NCBI GenBank assembly: GCA_000697355.1
Contig: JNEN01000885.1
Location: 1 to 64,000 of the forward strand
DNA: 64,000 nucleotides
Source of the DNA: Syncephalastrum monosporum B8922
Taxonomy: Eukaryota > Mucoromycota > Mucoromycetes > Mucorales > Syncephalastraceae
Direction of reading: 5' to 3'
Part shown: positions 53,611 to 64,000 of the stretch, piece by piece
How the letters are laid out: each line of letters starts with the position of its first letter
Position numbering within the stretch: position 1 is the first letter of the stretch
Position numbers and translations under genes: made by a program
The notes under the pieces: model-generated
Database searches by the model: none
Told to the model about the DNA's origin: nothing
The model's input: the letters and a program-made list of their open reading frames with translations, nothing else

Positions 53611-56600
53611 TCAAAGCTTCTTTGCCACGAGCTGGAGAAGCGAGTCCGAGTAGCGCTCGAGTAAAGCCAACGTCGCTGGATCTTCCTGAGGCCTCTCAAG
53701 TCCCAGAACCTCCTGGACCTGATGAGCAATCTGCTCCATTTTGGGTTTGGTATGGGCGACAAACACGGACGCATGGCTGTCGGTGGATTGCTGGGCAGAG
53801 CGGAGGGCCTGGATGACGCTGCTGAGGAGCACCATGGCGCCATCCAGATCGGCTTGCAAGCTCTCATAGTCAGTCGATTCGGGTAATGGCTCGTCGGTTG
53901 TGTTTCCAGGTGGTGTGGGAGGCGGTGAGGAAGACGACATAGGAGGCATAGTCGGTGGAGGGGTCTCTATTTGTTCCGGCTGTTCAAGTTCAGGCGTATT
54001 CTCGCGTTGAGGGAGGGAACCGTCCAAATCGGGGGGTTGTTTGCTATCGTTTATGGGCTGTGTCATTTTCGTATCGGCTTCTGGGGTCGTCTCATTCTCG
54101 TCCATTTCCTCTTTGACGGGTGTATTCTCGATGTTTTGCTTATCCAAACCAGTCTGAGGTTCGACGTCCGCTGTTGGTGATGCTGGGTTCGTTGTAGCGA
54201 TCCTTTGAATAGGCGCGACAGGAAGCATGATGTCCGGCGAGTCAGACATTGCTTTCTGATGGGCCTCGATGGCTTCGGCGAGCGCGCCAGGTGTGGCGGG
54301 ACGGGACCGGCTGGGATCAAGGGTAGAAAGGTAGCGTGTGGAGAACGATTGGCGTTTCTGTAGCTTTTCTTGTCGCTCCTGCTGAAGGTCCACGGGCGAA
54401 GGCGATGGCGGGATAGGATCCTGGACGCTGGAGGAACGAGACATGCGCATCGAGGTGACTTGGCTGCGCGATGGCGAAAGTCGTGGTGTGGTATGAGAGC
54501 TGATGGAGGCGATCAGGCTGTTATCACCCTCGTCCGAATCTTCCTCTTCCCGTTCATTGTCGGATACAGGAGGGGACCCAGAGCTCTCCTCGCCCGAGTG
54601 GCCCTCGGTGGATGTCGACGCTTCGCAAGGCGAGACCTTGACCTCGACCGGTGTAGCAACCTTATCTTCCTGTTCGGCCGTCGCCATAAAAATGACTTCC
54701 TCCTCTTCCTCTTCCTCAGGGCCTTCCTCTTCGCGGTCCTCGCCGTCGTTCTCGGCCTCGCCGTCGCAGTCATCCTCTTCCTCTGCGTTCTGCGGATCGT
54801 GCTGTGACTTGTCCGAGTCGCTTTCGATTGTTGCGTCGGGCACGGGCGTTTCAGGTGAATGCGGCGTCTCGGGTGAATGCATTGTCTCTGGCGTTTCCGG
54901 AGAGCGCGCTATCTCGGGCGAACGAGGCATATCTCCCGTCCTGAGCTTCTTTTTCTCGAGCTCGGGCTCACTGTTTCGGCGTGGCTGAGGTGGCAGGGGC
55001 GGTTGCGATTCACGGGGTGACTGGGCTGTGGCCATGCCACCGCCGTGCGAACGCGTGAGTCGTACGCGTTGCTCGGCATTTAAAGCATCGCGCGATTTCT
55101 GACGCCGGAGCGCATGGTGATTGCCTGTCGGCGACCTCCGTGGCATGTCTCCGCGGCTCCTTGGCCCAGAAATGGGAAGTCCCACGTAGAGACGCTCTAG
55201 CTTGCTCCCTTCCTCGGGCGTGCGTCGGCCGGTACGTTCGCGAGGGCCGGCCGTGCGTGTTGGAGGTGCCCGCGGCGGCGATGGCTGCTGTGGTTCCTGA
55301 GCGCCTGGTCCTCCTGTCGCTTGTGCCTGTGCCTGTGCCTGTGCCTGTGCTTGTTGCGCTACTTGCTGGGCATTGCGCTCGCGCGCTACTTTGTACAGGT
55401 CATCATACTTGCGCTCAGCGGGAGACATGGCGGAGAACGTCTTGCGCTGACCTTGGCGCGCCATTTGGGAGATACTCGGTGTCGGTTTGACAGCGTTTGC
55501 TATTGAGACACGACGCAGGCGGGTATCAGCGTTGGCAACGAGTTCACGAAGCAGATTGCCGCCGCGCTTTTCCTCCGCGAGGTCATCTTGGCTCGACTGG
55601 CGATGGAGACCCCCGTGGAGGACCATGTTCTGTGCCTTATTGTCACGGTCCATGCTGCGCGCCTTCATCTTGCCATAGATTGACTGGGCGACCTTCCAGA
55701 CAAAGATGGTTCCGTCCGAGCAGGTACTGACGACACGAAGCGCATCATACGAGGTGCGCAAAAACTTGACGGCTGTGATCAGCTCGGCATGTGCGCAGGC
55801 CCGGGCGATACAGATGCCGTTGGTCAAATCAAACAGGCGCAGACATCGATCGGACCCACTGGTGACGGCAAATGTGCCTGAGAATGGATCCAAATCGATA
55901 TTAATGAGTGATCCGCCCGAGTTCTCGTTGAGCGTGGACGCCGCTTCTTCAGCGGTTTCGGGTATGCATGCCTTGACCGGCTTGCCGTTGTCGGTGTTGA
56001 AGATGATAAGGCGGCGCTCACCGGTGACGGTAGCGATGTAGCGCTCGTGGAGTTTATCCAGGGACATATCAAATACGGTACTGCGGCCCGAGTAGTTGTG
56101 ATAGGTGACATAGCGCGGGGTATCCAGGGTATCGAGGCTTCGAAAGATGATGCCTTTGTCGGCGCCGCAGCTCAAGATGCGCTGGGCACCCTTTGAGAAT
56201 TTGACAGCTGTGATGGAGGACGAGTGATCATCGAGAGTTTGGACGAGACGAAAATCGGATTGGATATCAAAGACATGTAGGAGTCGGTCGCGGCTGGCCG
56301 TGGCGATATAAAAGGGGTCGCCTGGAAGAGGTGAGGGGCTGCTCTTTTGTTTCTTAGCGGCATACCTTGTGTGTTTGGATGAGTAAAATCCATGGCGAGG
56401 ATCTCGGAATCGTGGGCTTCCTGATAGGTCTTTTGTTCCCACGTGTGCATATCATGGATACGCAAATTACCGCTTCTGTCACCCGTAGCAATGAGCTTAG
56501 CATCTTTGCTGATCTTGACAGAACGGATACCAAAGTCGGGATACTGGTCTTCAGAAAGGCCTATACCATATACACATAAGTTTTAAAGGAGATTTGTCGC

Positions 56601-58855
56601 AGGTGCGATACGTACTGGTGGCCTTGCCTGACTTTAAGAACTTGGCGGCTTCATCGTCAACGTAGAGCATTTTGAAAAGTTCGCGAGAATAGATATTCCG
56701 GCGAGGGGTATGTATGCTCGTGGTGGGTATGGGCGAGGGCGGATCTGAGGTGGGAGCGTCAGGCGAGAGAGGTGAGGTGGATTGGGTCGCATGCGGGCCG
56801 GTTTCTAGGTTCCAAAAACGAACAGTGCCATCGGCTGAACATGTGGCAAATGAGTTGGCAGGTAATGCAGAGGAAGAGGAAGAGGAGGAGTGTGTGTCAT
56901 TGTTGTTATCGTTGTTTGTGGGACAAGGCTATCCATAAACAAAAGAAAGTTTAAATTAATCAAACAATGGTTTGATGTATTTCCTTGTCTTACCTCCATG
57001 CCCCAGATACAATCACTATGATAGATAAAGCTTCTGTACTTGCCGATCCGTTTCATGTCACGAATATCCCAGAGGAACATACTTCTGTCCGAGTAAACCG
57101 CCGTGACGCGATCGGTGCGTCCGTCATAGGCGAGTGAGACGACGTCTGGGTAATGCAAGTCGGTGCCGAGAGATGCGATCATGTCCGGTGAAGAGATGGC
57201 GCTAATATCCATACCGAGAGGGTGTGGTTTAGGGAGAATACCGCGGTATTGCAGCGTGCCAGGCTCAAAGAGGCGGATCGTTCCTTCCGAGCAAGCGCAC
57301 ACGACGTATTTGGCAGAGACTGCAATGGAGAAGGCAGCGTGCACCTAAGAATAGCATAGGTGCATTGCATTATTATCATATGCATTGTATATTTTGTCGA
57401 GGCTTACCTGCAGATTGACCCATTTCTCGATGGCTCGGCCTTTCTTAAAGAGACTGAGGATACCATTGTCGGTGACAAAGTAGACATCCTCGGAGTTGTT
57501 CGGGTCGCACTTGACATCCACAAAATTGCTGTCGCGCAAGGTCCCGAGCACAACGGTGCGTCCATCCAAGACTTGGGTCTCACGTGAGGCGAGGTTGCCC
57601 TAACATGCCCATGAACAGAGAATGACGGGGGTTAGCATATTACATAGCATCAAGAAAAAAGTGGATCTAATTTACCCTCTTTGGGATGCGACCTCGCGCA
57701 TCGAAATGCCAGAATTTGGCATGTCGCAGGCCAGCAGTGACGAAGTAAGTACCCTCGGGCGAGAAAGACAGAGCGTTGACCTTGGAAGTGACTTTGTTGC
57801 CTGCAAGCCGGACGCCTTTCTTCCAGTTCCAAACAAAGAGATATCCGTCATGCTAGATGCTGATCAGCGCCCTGGTACTTTTGCCTTTCTATCGCCGTAT
57901 GTACTGCTGCGCAGTCCCCCCTTAAATACTATATTTTTTTTTCTTCTCTCTCTCTCTTTACCTGGAAGCCCACAGAAACAAGGTAGCGAAGGTTAGGCGA
58001 GAAGGACAATGCAAGTACGCCAAACTTGTGGCCACGGAGTTCGTGTAAAAGGGTTTGCTCTCTCACGTTCCAAATGAGGATGCGAGGCTGATGACCCATC
58101 TAGAAGAGGCACTCTTTGTCAGTAAATACACTTGACTTTGTCCTTACGTTCTTGATGACACTTTACCTCTCCAGCCGCGAGGAAATTGCCATCAGGTGAA
58201 AAGGCCAAGCAGCTGATAGGTTTTACACGTGCTCCAGCTGACGTCTTCTTGTCGTCCTTTGCTTCCCTAGGATTGGTGGGTGCAGCCAGGGCGAGATCTG
58301 CCTGTCCACCCAAAGGAGAAATGGTCAACCCCTTTTGCCCACTGGCTGCGCTTGCGTTGTTGGCTGAAGCGGCGGTTGCAGGTGCCGAGGCTGTCGTATG
58401 CGGGGGATAAAGAAAGCCGACTTGTTTGTTCCGTTTGTGGTTATAAAGGACCACAACTGCACCCGCAGCATAAGCAACCAGATCGTCTGTTAAGGCGAGC
58501 GCGCTGTTGGATACGGTGGTAAGACCCAGGACTCGCTCGAGTGCCAGCTACGGTTTATAACAAAACGGGAAATGTCAAAAAATGCCACAGACAATGCCAA
58601 TGACAGTGACATTGAGCATCGACAGAACGAGAAACTTACAGGTTGAGTGGGTTTGACCTGTTCTTTTCGTCGTCTGCCATTGAGTGGAGTCTGGAGAGGA
58701 GACAAGTTGGCAGTGGAATGCGAGGCGGCAGGAACAAAGTTTGTGTTTGTTGGGTTGGCGTTATTATTGTGGTTGTAACTGTGGTTGTGGTTATTATGGT
58801 GGTAGGAAGGAGGAGGAGGCACCGTTCCGGATATGACAGGGAAGCTTTCGGCCAT
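53611..58855 (-). CDS. WD40-repeat scaffold, WDR62/MAPKBP1-like
   Basis: Nine predicted exons (58855-58640, 58547-58167, 58099-57962, 57852-57676, 57599-57408, 57344-56994, 56928-56616, 56560-56366, 56321-53611) give 1557 aa. In animals MAPKBP1 and WDR62 are tandem WD40-propeller scaffolds for JNK signalling and spindle or centrosome function; the fungal role is unknown to me. The first propeller opens with LERVLGLTT, the family signature. Characteristic blocks follow: [65 protein letters not shown] and [12 protein letters not shown]. The second propeller ends near DGTIFVWKV. The C-terminal 600 residues are disordered, acidic and Ser-Pro-rich, with a helical end. The Ala/Gln run ([10 protein letters not shown]) is encoded by a near-perfect hexanucleotide repeat. 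Confidence 0.87.
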
Positions 58856-59269
58856 GACATGAAAACATACAAACTTCAGGTCATTCGTGTCTGGAGAAAG
58901 GGGAGAAAAGAAGAGAACGGAAAAAGAAAAGAAAAAAAATATAAATATATTCTATTAAAAAGATAGACAGAGATGGGGAAGTCAAGACAACAATATATCT
59001 GGGTCGTCGTTAAACGCACTAAATAGAAACGCGAACTTTTTTATGTGTGTGTGTGTGTGTGTGCACATCAACCAGATTTTGTTCGCCGCCTTTTCCCGCC
59101 AAGTTCTTTTCTTACTTTAAGAGCCCAGTTGCAACAACCCAGGCCCAGGCCCAGCCAGCCAGCCCAGCCTAGCCCAGCCCAACCCAGCATAACATAGCCC
59201 AGCATAGCATAGACAGCCCGCCTTTCTTCACAAGCACAGGCACAAGCACAAGTAGCACACACTCGAGTA
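58856..59269. other. Divergent promoter region with simple repeats
   Basis: This 414-bp stretch separates the starts of the WDR62-like and synaptojanin-like genes. It contains an A-rich tract (58918-58960), a (GT)10 dinucleotide run at 59044-59063 and a CCCAG/TAGCC low-complexity stretch at about 59138-59212. No gene is seen. Confidence 0.7.
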
Positions 59270-62200
59270 ATGCAGACTCACCTATTGCTGAGAGACCATC
59301 CGCGGGCACTGGCGCTACGGCCGACCGTGCTCGACGAGGCTCCGTCTGGAGTCCTCATGTTTGAGCAGTACACCTCCTCCACATCTTATGGCCACGTCGA
59401 TCGGGCTGTGACCAAATTGTTGCCAATGTCAGACTTTGAGGACGGTCCCTGGCGCATCCTCAACAGTCGACCTGCTTTCGGCTGCTTGGGTCTCATTAGC
59501 ATTCAAGGAGGTATAACACAGAGCACTTTACTTTGTTATCTGCACGGCATACATCGACTAATAAACAATCCGTACCCAAAGAATGCTTTGTGGCTATCGT
59601 CACCGAGTGCGTCCCAGTCGGTCGGATACGCGCCGGTGAAGAAGTGTACAAGATCGAATCCGTCTCGTTTTACTCGCTTGCGTCGTCCAAGTACGACGAC
59701 CTGGAGCCTTCCAACCGCGACTCTCCTGCAGAATATGCAGATGATATCGACCAGCCCGGTGTTTTCCAGCATCCGTGCGCTCAGCTCCAGAAGCTCTTCT
59801 CTCTCGGAAACTTTTTCTTCACACCCGATTTCGATTTGACCAAGACCGTGCAGGCCAGGTAACACACACCCCGTCGAACACAAACGCACAATGCGGCCTC
59901 CCACATATATCGATTGTCGTCATCTCTGCTCATGTCATCATTGCGACTTTAGAACCTCGGACGCCTCGCTTGGTGTTCATACCTTTGACGACCATTTCCT
60001 CTGGAACAAATTCCTCATCTCCGGCCTGCTCGACTTCCGAGCCAAACTGGACAAAAAGAAGCAGATGGATCTCGACCGTGGTGGTTTCTTGGTAAGTAAA
60101 AGTACAAGTATGCATACACTTAGACATGTTGTCTATGTATGCCTGTGCAAAAATGTCACGCGCACATCAACGAGCTGATCCATTATCACGTGTCATTCTT
60201 ACGTTAGGTGTTGGCTATTCGCGGCTTTGTGGGGGTCGAGTCCGTGTGGATCGAGAACGAACGCTTCGATTTATCCGTGGTCTCTAAATTAAGCTGCAAA
60301 CGGGCTGGAACGCGATTCAATTCGCGAGGCATAGATGACAATGGACATGTATCCAATTTTGTCGAGGTAAGCATGATTTATGCAAAAAAGAAATTTAAAA
60401 TCTAAATAGAGTTTGTAATCAATAGACTGAGACCGTGCTCTATTCGGACCGTATTTGCTACGCGTACACTCAAATTCGCGGCAGTGTCCCAGGTAAGGCC
60501 CTACGCGAACTGTATAAGTTACCCTACTCACCCTAGTCCAGTCTTTTGGGAGCAACAGGGCATCGTGAACCAGAAATTGCAAATCACACGGGGAGCAGGC
60601 GCCTCTGAACCTGCCGTGAAACGTCACTTTATGGAGCTTATCAAACGCTACGGGTCGACTTACAATGTCAACCTACTCGCCACCCGTGAAAACTCGGGTG
60701 AATCACTCCTTGGCAGCACTTACCTCGCTGCAGTGAAGCAGCTACGTCTACCTCAGTCACAGCTCGACATGTACGATTTTGATCTCCATGCGGAATGCCG
60801 CGGTGGCAGCTACGAGAATGTATCGAAGCTAATGGGGCATATCCGTCCCTATCTGAACGATCACGGCTACTTTCTCATGGACTCAGCCGACAGCCAGATT
60901 ATTTGCAAGCAGACAGGCGTCTTCCGCACCAACTGTATGGACTGTTTGGACCGGACCAACCTCGTACAAAACGAGATCTCGCGCCAGTCGCTGCAGGACT
61001 ATGTTGAGCAGCGCTTCCCGACCTGCCAGAGTCTAAACGACTTATATGGGAAACACTCGCACTTGTGGGCTGAAAATGGTGATAGCCTTTCAAAGATTTA
61101 TGCGGGCACGGGTGCACTCAAATCAGCGTTCACGCGCACGGGCAAGGTCACTTTCATGAATGTCCTCAGCGACGCGACACGATCTGCCAATCGATTCTTT
61201 ATCAACAATTTCCAGGACAAGGCCAAACAGGAAGTGATTGACCAGCTGCTTGTAAGTGGTTTACAAAACGGCATGCTGGTCCATGGCTAATAGACAAGTA
61301 AAAGGGCAAACTGGCTGGACAGACCGCCATCTCAATTCACGATCCTGTGAACGACAAGGTATCCAAGATGATGAGCAATCGGTAAGTCTTTACTATCATG
61401 AGGGAGAGCCGAGTCTAACGTGTCTCTTTTTTTTTTAAGATTAAAGGAATATTCGTCGAGTCATAAAGTGACCATCTTCTGTGGTACCTACAATCTGAAC
61501 GGCAAACCTTTTGTCGGCGAGTCGCTTGAGCCTTGGCTGATGCAGCACAGCCGATGTGAGTCGAAGCCATCTCTATCTACGCACACGGGGCTCATACTGA
61601 CTGATATCTCTTACAGGGCAAGGTGAAGATCCAGACATTTTTGCTATCGGCTTTGAGGAAATTGTCGAGCTTTCCCCTCAACAGGTACGCACAAGATGAA
61701 TGCCCAGAAGGTCTGTTGATTGATTATTATATACGAAGGTCATGACCACGGATGACGAGAAAAGGTACGATGCGTGCACTCAGCAGACGCGTCTCTCTGA
61801 CTTTTTTTTTTTTTTGCTGTTAGAAAAATTTGGGAAGAAGTCATTGAGAAGACCCTAAACTCAAAACCAAGCAAGCATAAATACATTCTGCTGCGCTCAC
61901 ATCAACTGGTGGGAGCCGCCTTGGTGATATTCGTCAAGCTGGACATCGTCGAACGTATCCGCAACGTTGAGACGGCTCTGAAAAAGGTGAGACACGGTTC
62001 AACTTATAATAGACTGACGCAGTATATTGTTAGACGGGTATCATGGGCATTGCAGGCAACAAGGGTGCAGTAGCGATCCGAATGGACTATGGCGACACAA
62101 GCTTTTGCTTCCTGGCAGCCCACTTTGCGTCAGGTCATTCCAACTACGAAGACCGCAATGCCGATTTCCATACGATCAATTCCGGCCTTCGATTCCTGCG

Positions 62201-63485
62201 AGGGCGCACCATAGAGTCACACGAGTAAGGATATCACATTACACAGTGACGCATGATTGACATGTATTTAGCAACATCTTTTGGCTGAGCGATCTGAATT
62301 ACCGCGTATCACTACCCAACGAGGAAGCACGCGCGTACGCAGCCCAAGGCAACATCGGTGCGCTTCTTCAGCATGATCAGGTAAGATGAAGCAGATACGA
62401 TCAGAAACCGAAAATTCATGGAGTCGTTAGTTACAACGGGAAATGCGCGGCGGTCGTGTATTTCCTGGTTATGATGAGGGACCGATCACGTTCTTACCCA
62501 CTTATAAGTATGACAATGGCAAAGATGTCTATGACACAAGGTAATTCGGACGAAATCAATTTGACCTGTGAGACTCACGCATTTTCTACATTAGTGAAAA
62601 GCAGCGCGTCCCTGGCTGGACCGATCGAATCATCTACAAAGGAGGACATTTAAAACTGCTCCAATATACCCGAGCCGAGCTCTACACTTCAGATCATAGA
62701 CCAGGTACAAAAAGAAATGATACTTGATAAAAGACACTAAAGATCTCACTATGATGTAGTACTCGCTCTCTTTGAAGCCGATGTGAGTGAAACCAATGTT
62801 TACTCGATCACAGTGACAACTAATATACTTTTCCAGATCTTGACGTTAGACCATGAAGCCCGATCACGCTTGTACAAAGATCTCTATCAACAAAGCTTGG
62901 ATCATATCACCCTAGATACGTCTGCACACCCTCCGTCTCCATCACTGCCACAACGGCCTGCACCACCGATGCCTGCACGGCCCGTCCAGCTGACGGCTTC
63001 CCCGATTTCTGCCGAGACTGTACTTGTCGACGTTGACACGATAGAGCAACCAAAATCGACACCGACGTCATGTAAGCTCGCTATAGTTTTGAAATCATGT
63101 TCTGACGGATTCGATTAGATCCTAAAGCGAGCACAAACGAAAGTAATTGGTGGGAGACAGGCGAACGTAAGTGAAGACAACCGACCCACATTGCAGACTT
63201 GCTCACCTCTTTTCAAAAGCTCTACCGCGTGCAAATAGAAAGCAGGCACAGCCCGGCAACCCGTTCGGCAAACCATCTGACCAGTCGACTCGTAAGTTTG
63301 AAATGTGTGCCGAGAAAAAAGTCCATGAATTCATATGAATATGAACAGCAACGACATCACCGCCGAAACAATGGGTGCCGATGCAGCCACTTCAGCCCTC
63401 ATCCATCAGCAAGGGCGCAACCGGCGACGAGGATGAAAGTAGCACGGCGAATGCGTTTGGGTTCTGGAAGCAGAATGCCTCATAA
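59270..63485 (+). CDS. Synaptojanin-type phosphoinositide phosphatase (Sac1 + 5-phosphatase)
   Basis: Twenty predicted exons (59270-59510, 59582-59858, 59953-60091, 60208-60366, 60426-60492, 60542-61251, 61305-61381, 61440-61555, 61617-61684, 61739-61764, 61824-61986, 62034-62224, 62272-62380, 62431-62540, 62595-62704, 62760-62782, 62837-63071, 63119-63166, 63220-63291, 63349-63485) give 1025 aa in phase. The protein removes phosphates from PI(4,5)P2 and other phosphoinositides during endocytosis (yeast Inp51-53). The Sac1 domain has FNSRGIDDNGHVSNFVETE and the catalytic NCMDCLDRTN (CX5RT). The 5-phosphatase domain has GTYNLNGK, GAVAIRM, AAHFASG, SDLNYRV, PGWTDRI and SDHRPV. The C-terminal tail is Pro-rich with NPFG and NAFGFW motifs, suitable for binding endocytic adaptors. 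Catalytic residues are intact. Confidence 0.93.
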
Positions 63486-63819
63486 GCCTGACCGTTCCTT
63501 GTAGCTATATACACTTTTCTCGAAAGCAATTTGGTCACTCTCCCGAAATGAAATGTGCGCAACGCGATATTCGAAATAGAACAGATACGCAAATCAAAAG
63601 TGTACTCCATTTTATATTCTTTCTTGCCTTGTAGACAGCAAATTTTCGATCCACCGAGAAAGAATTATGCTATGTTTGTATGGATACGTCAAACGGTGCA
63701 GTATTTTTGAGTTGGTGTAACGCGAACATTCCCTAGTGTGTGCATTGGCATCTGACCAGCCATGGCCTTTCTCTTTCCCACTTTCCCTTTGATCTGATTA
63801 GAACTCAGTTTTTAGCGGC
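63486..63819. other. Intergenic spacer
   Basis: No gene seen. It holds the 3' end of the phosphatase gene and the promoter of the next gene; TTTCCCACTTTCCCTTTGATC at about 63775 is a pyrimidine-rich leader. Confidence 0.5.
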
Positions 63820-64000
63820 ATGACTGGCCGAAGCCATGATTTCATAGAGTCTCTTTCAGAACTCGATACACCCATGAGCCAAGACCCCCTTGACATGGAC
63901 CCTGTTGCGAATCGCGTTCTCTTGGTTGTGGATGTCCCTCAGCTGCCTGTAGAGCTACAAGACGGTGTACTGAAGATCATCAAGTATGCACCTCACAAAA
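63820..64000 (+). CDS. 5' part of an unidentified gene, cut by the window end
   Basis: From the ATG at 63820 the frame stays open for 60 codons to the window edge. The start is acidic and Met/Ser/Asp-rich (MTGRSHDFIESLSELDTPMS), followed by a hydrophobic stretch RVLLVVDVPQLPVELQDGVLKII. No family can be assigned from this fragment. The start context (GCGGCATGAC) and the pyrimidine-rich upstream sequence are compatible with a real gene. Confidence 0.45.
   Translation, partial: MTGRSHDFIESLSELDTPMSQDPLDMDPVANRVLLVVDVPQLPVELQDGVLKIIKYAPHK

Noticed and set aside
1..64000. tRNA and rRNA genes
   Set aside because: I looked for B-box-like GGTTCRANNCC and 5S/18S landmarks on both strands by eye and found none with a fitting A-box. 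A covariance-model scan would be decisive.

Overview
The window is nuclear DNA of a filamentous fungus, most likely an early-diverging Mucoromycota (Mucorales-type). The reasons are: intron-rich genes with short introns (about 45-120 nt, GT-AG with CTRAY-like branch sites), complete fungal housekeeping orthologues, a DIRS-type tyrosine-recombinase retrotransposon, and families kept in early-diverging fungi but rare in Dikarya (a WDR62/MAPKBP1-like protein, a possible BLOC-1 subunit). I cannot name the species. Most coding sequence is split into exons; I joined exons by hand from splice signals, reading phase and family similarity. Exon limits given in the entries are therefore predictions.

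Region 1 (1-10.1 kb) is repeat-rich. It holds a 224-bp tandem repeat full of CAGGTAAGT, a Mutator-like transposase fused at its 3' side to a truncated DIRS element (RT, RNase H, tyrosine recombinase and a complex inverted terminal region), a spliced C2H2 zinc-finger gene, a 1.9-kb satellite with a 136-bp higher-order unit, and a fragment of a Tc1/mariner-like transposase.

Region 2 (10.1-23.5 kb) is a dense block of conserved genes: a ricin-B (QxW)3 protein, CDK11, a C2H2 protein with two pairs of fingers, ZNHIT1/Vps71 (SWR1 complex), the FANCM/Mph1 helicase, V-ATPase subunit C and a CHCHD2/Mix17 twin-CX9C protein.

Region 3 (23.5-29.3 kb) is gene-poor. It contains a candidate undescribed mobile element at 24.38-25.97 kb: a spliced gene with a BED/C2HC-like zinc finger lies between two arrays of about 22-bp units in opposite orientation. 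A decayed second copy of the DIRS terminal region lies at 26.1 kb.

Region 4 (29.3-42.7 kb) carries 6-phosphogluconate dehydrogenase, an unrecognised multi-exon gene, an unrecognised 261-aa protein, a BLOC1S5-like coiled-coil protein, arginine methyltransferase Rmt2, ribosomal protein uL15, a TPR/F-box Dia2/Pof3-like protein and a secreted GH18 chitinase.

Region 5 (44.2-64 kb) carries a 16-exon Rho GEF (DH-PH), the Pumilio-like ribosome-biogenesis factor Nop9, DBF4 (activator of the Cdc7 kinase), a WDR62/MAPKBP1-like scaffold, a 20-exon synaptojanin-type phosphoinositide phosphatase and the 5' end of one more gene.

Several genes serve DNA replication and repair or chromatin (FANCM, DBF4, Dia2-like, ZNHIT1); others serve ribosome supply (uL15, Nop9, Rmt2) and growth and membrane traffic (Rho GEF, synaptojanin, V-ATPase, chitinase). 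Adjacent genes are compact and often divergent. I found no rRNA, tRNA or CRISPR array.
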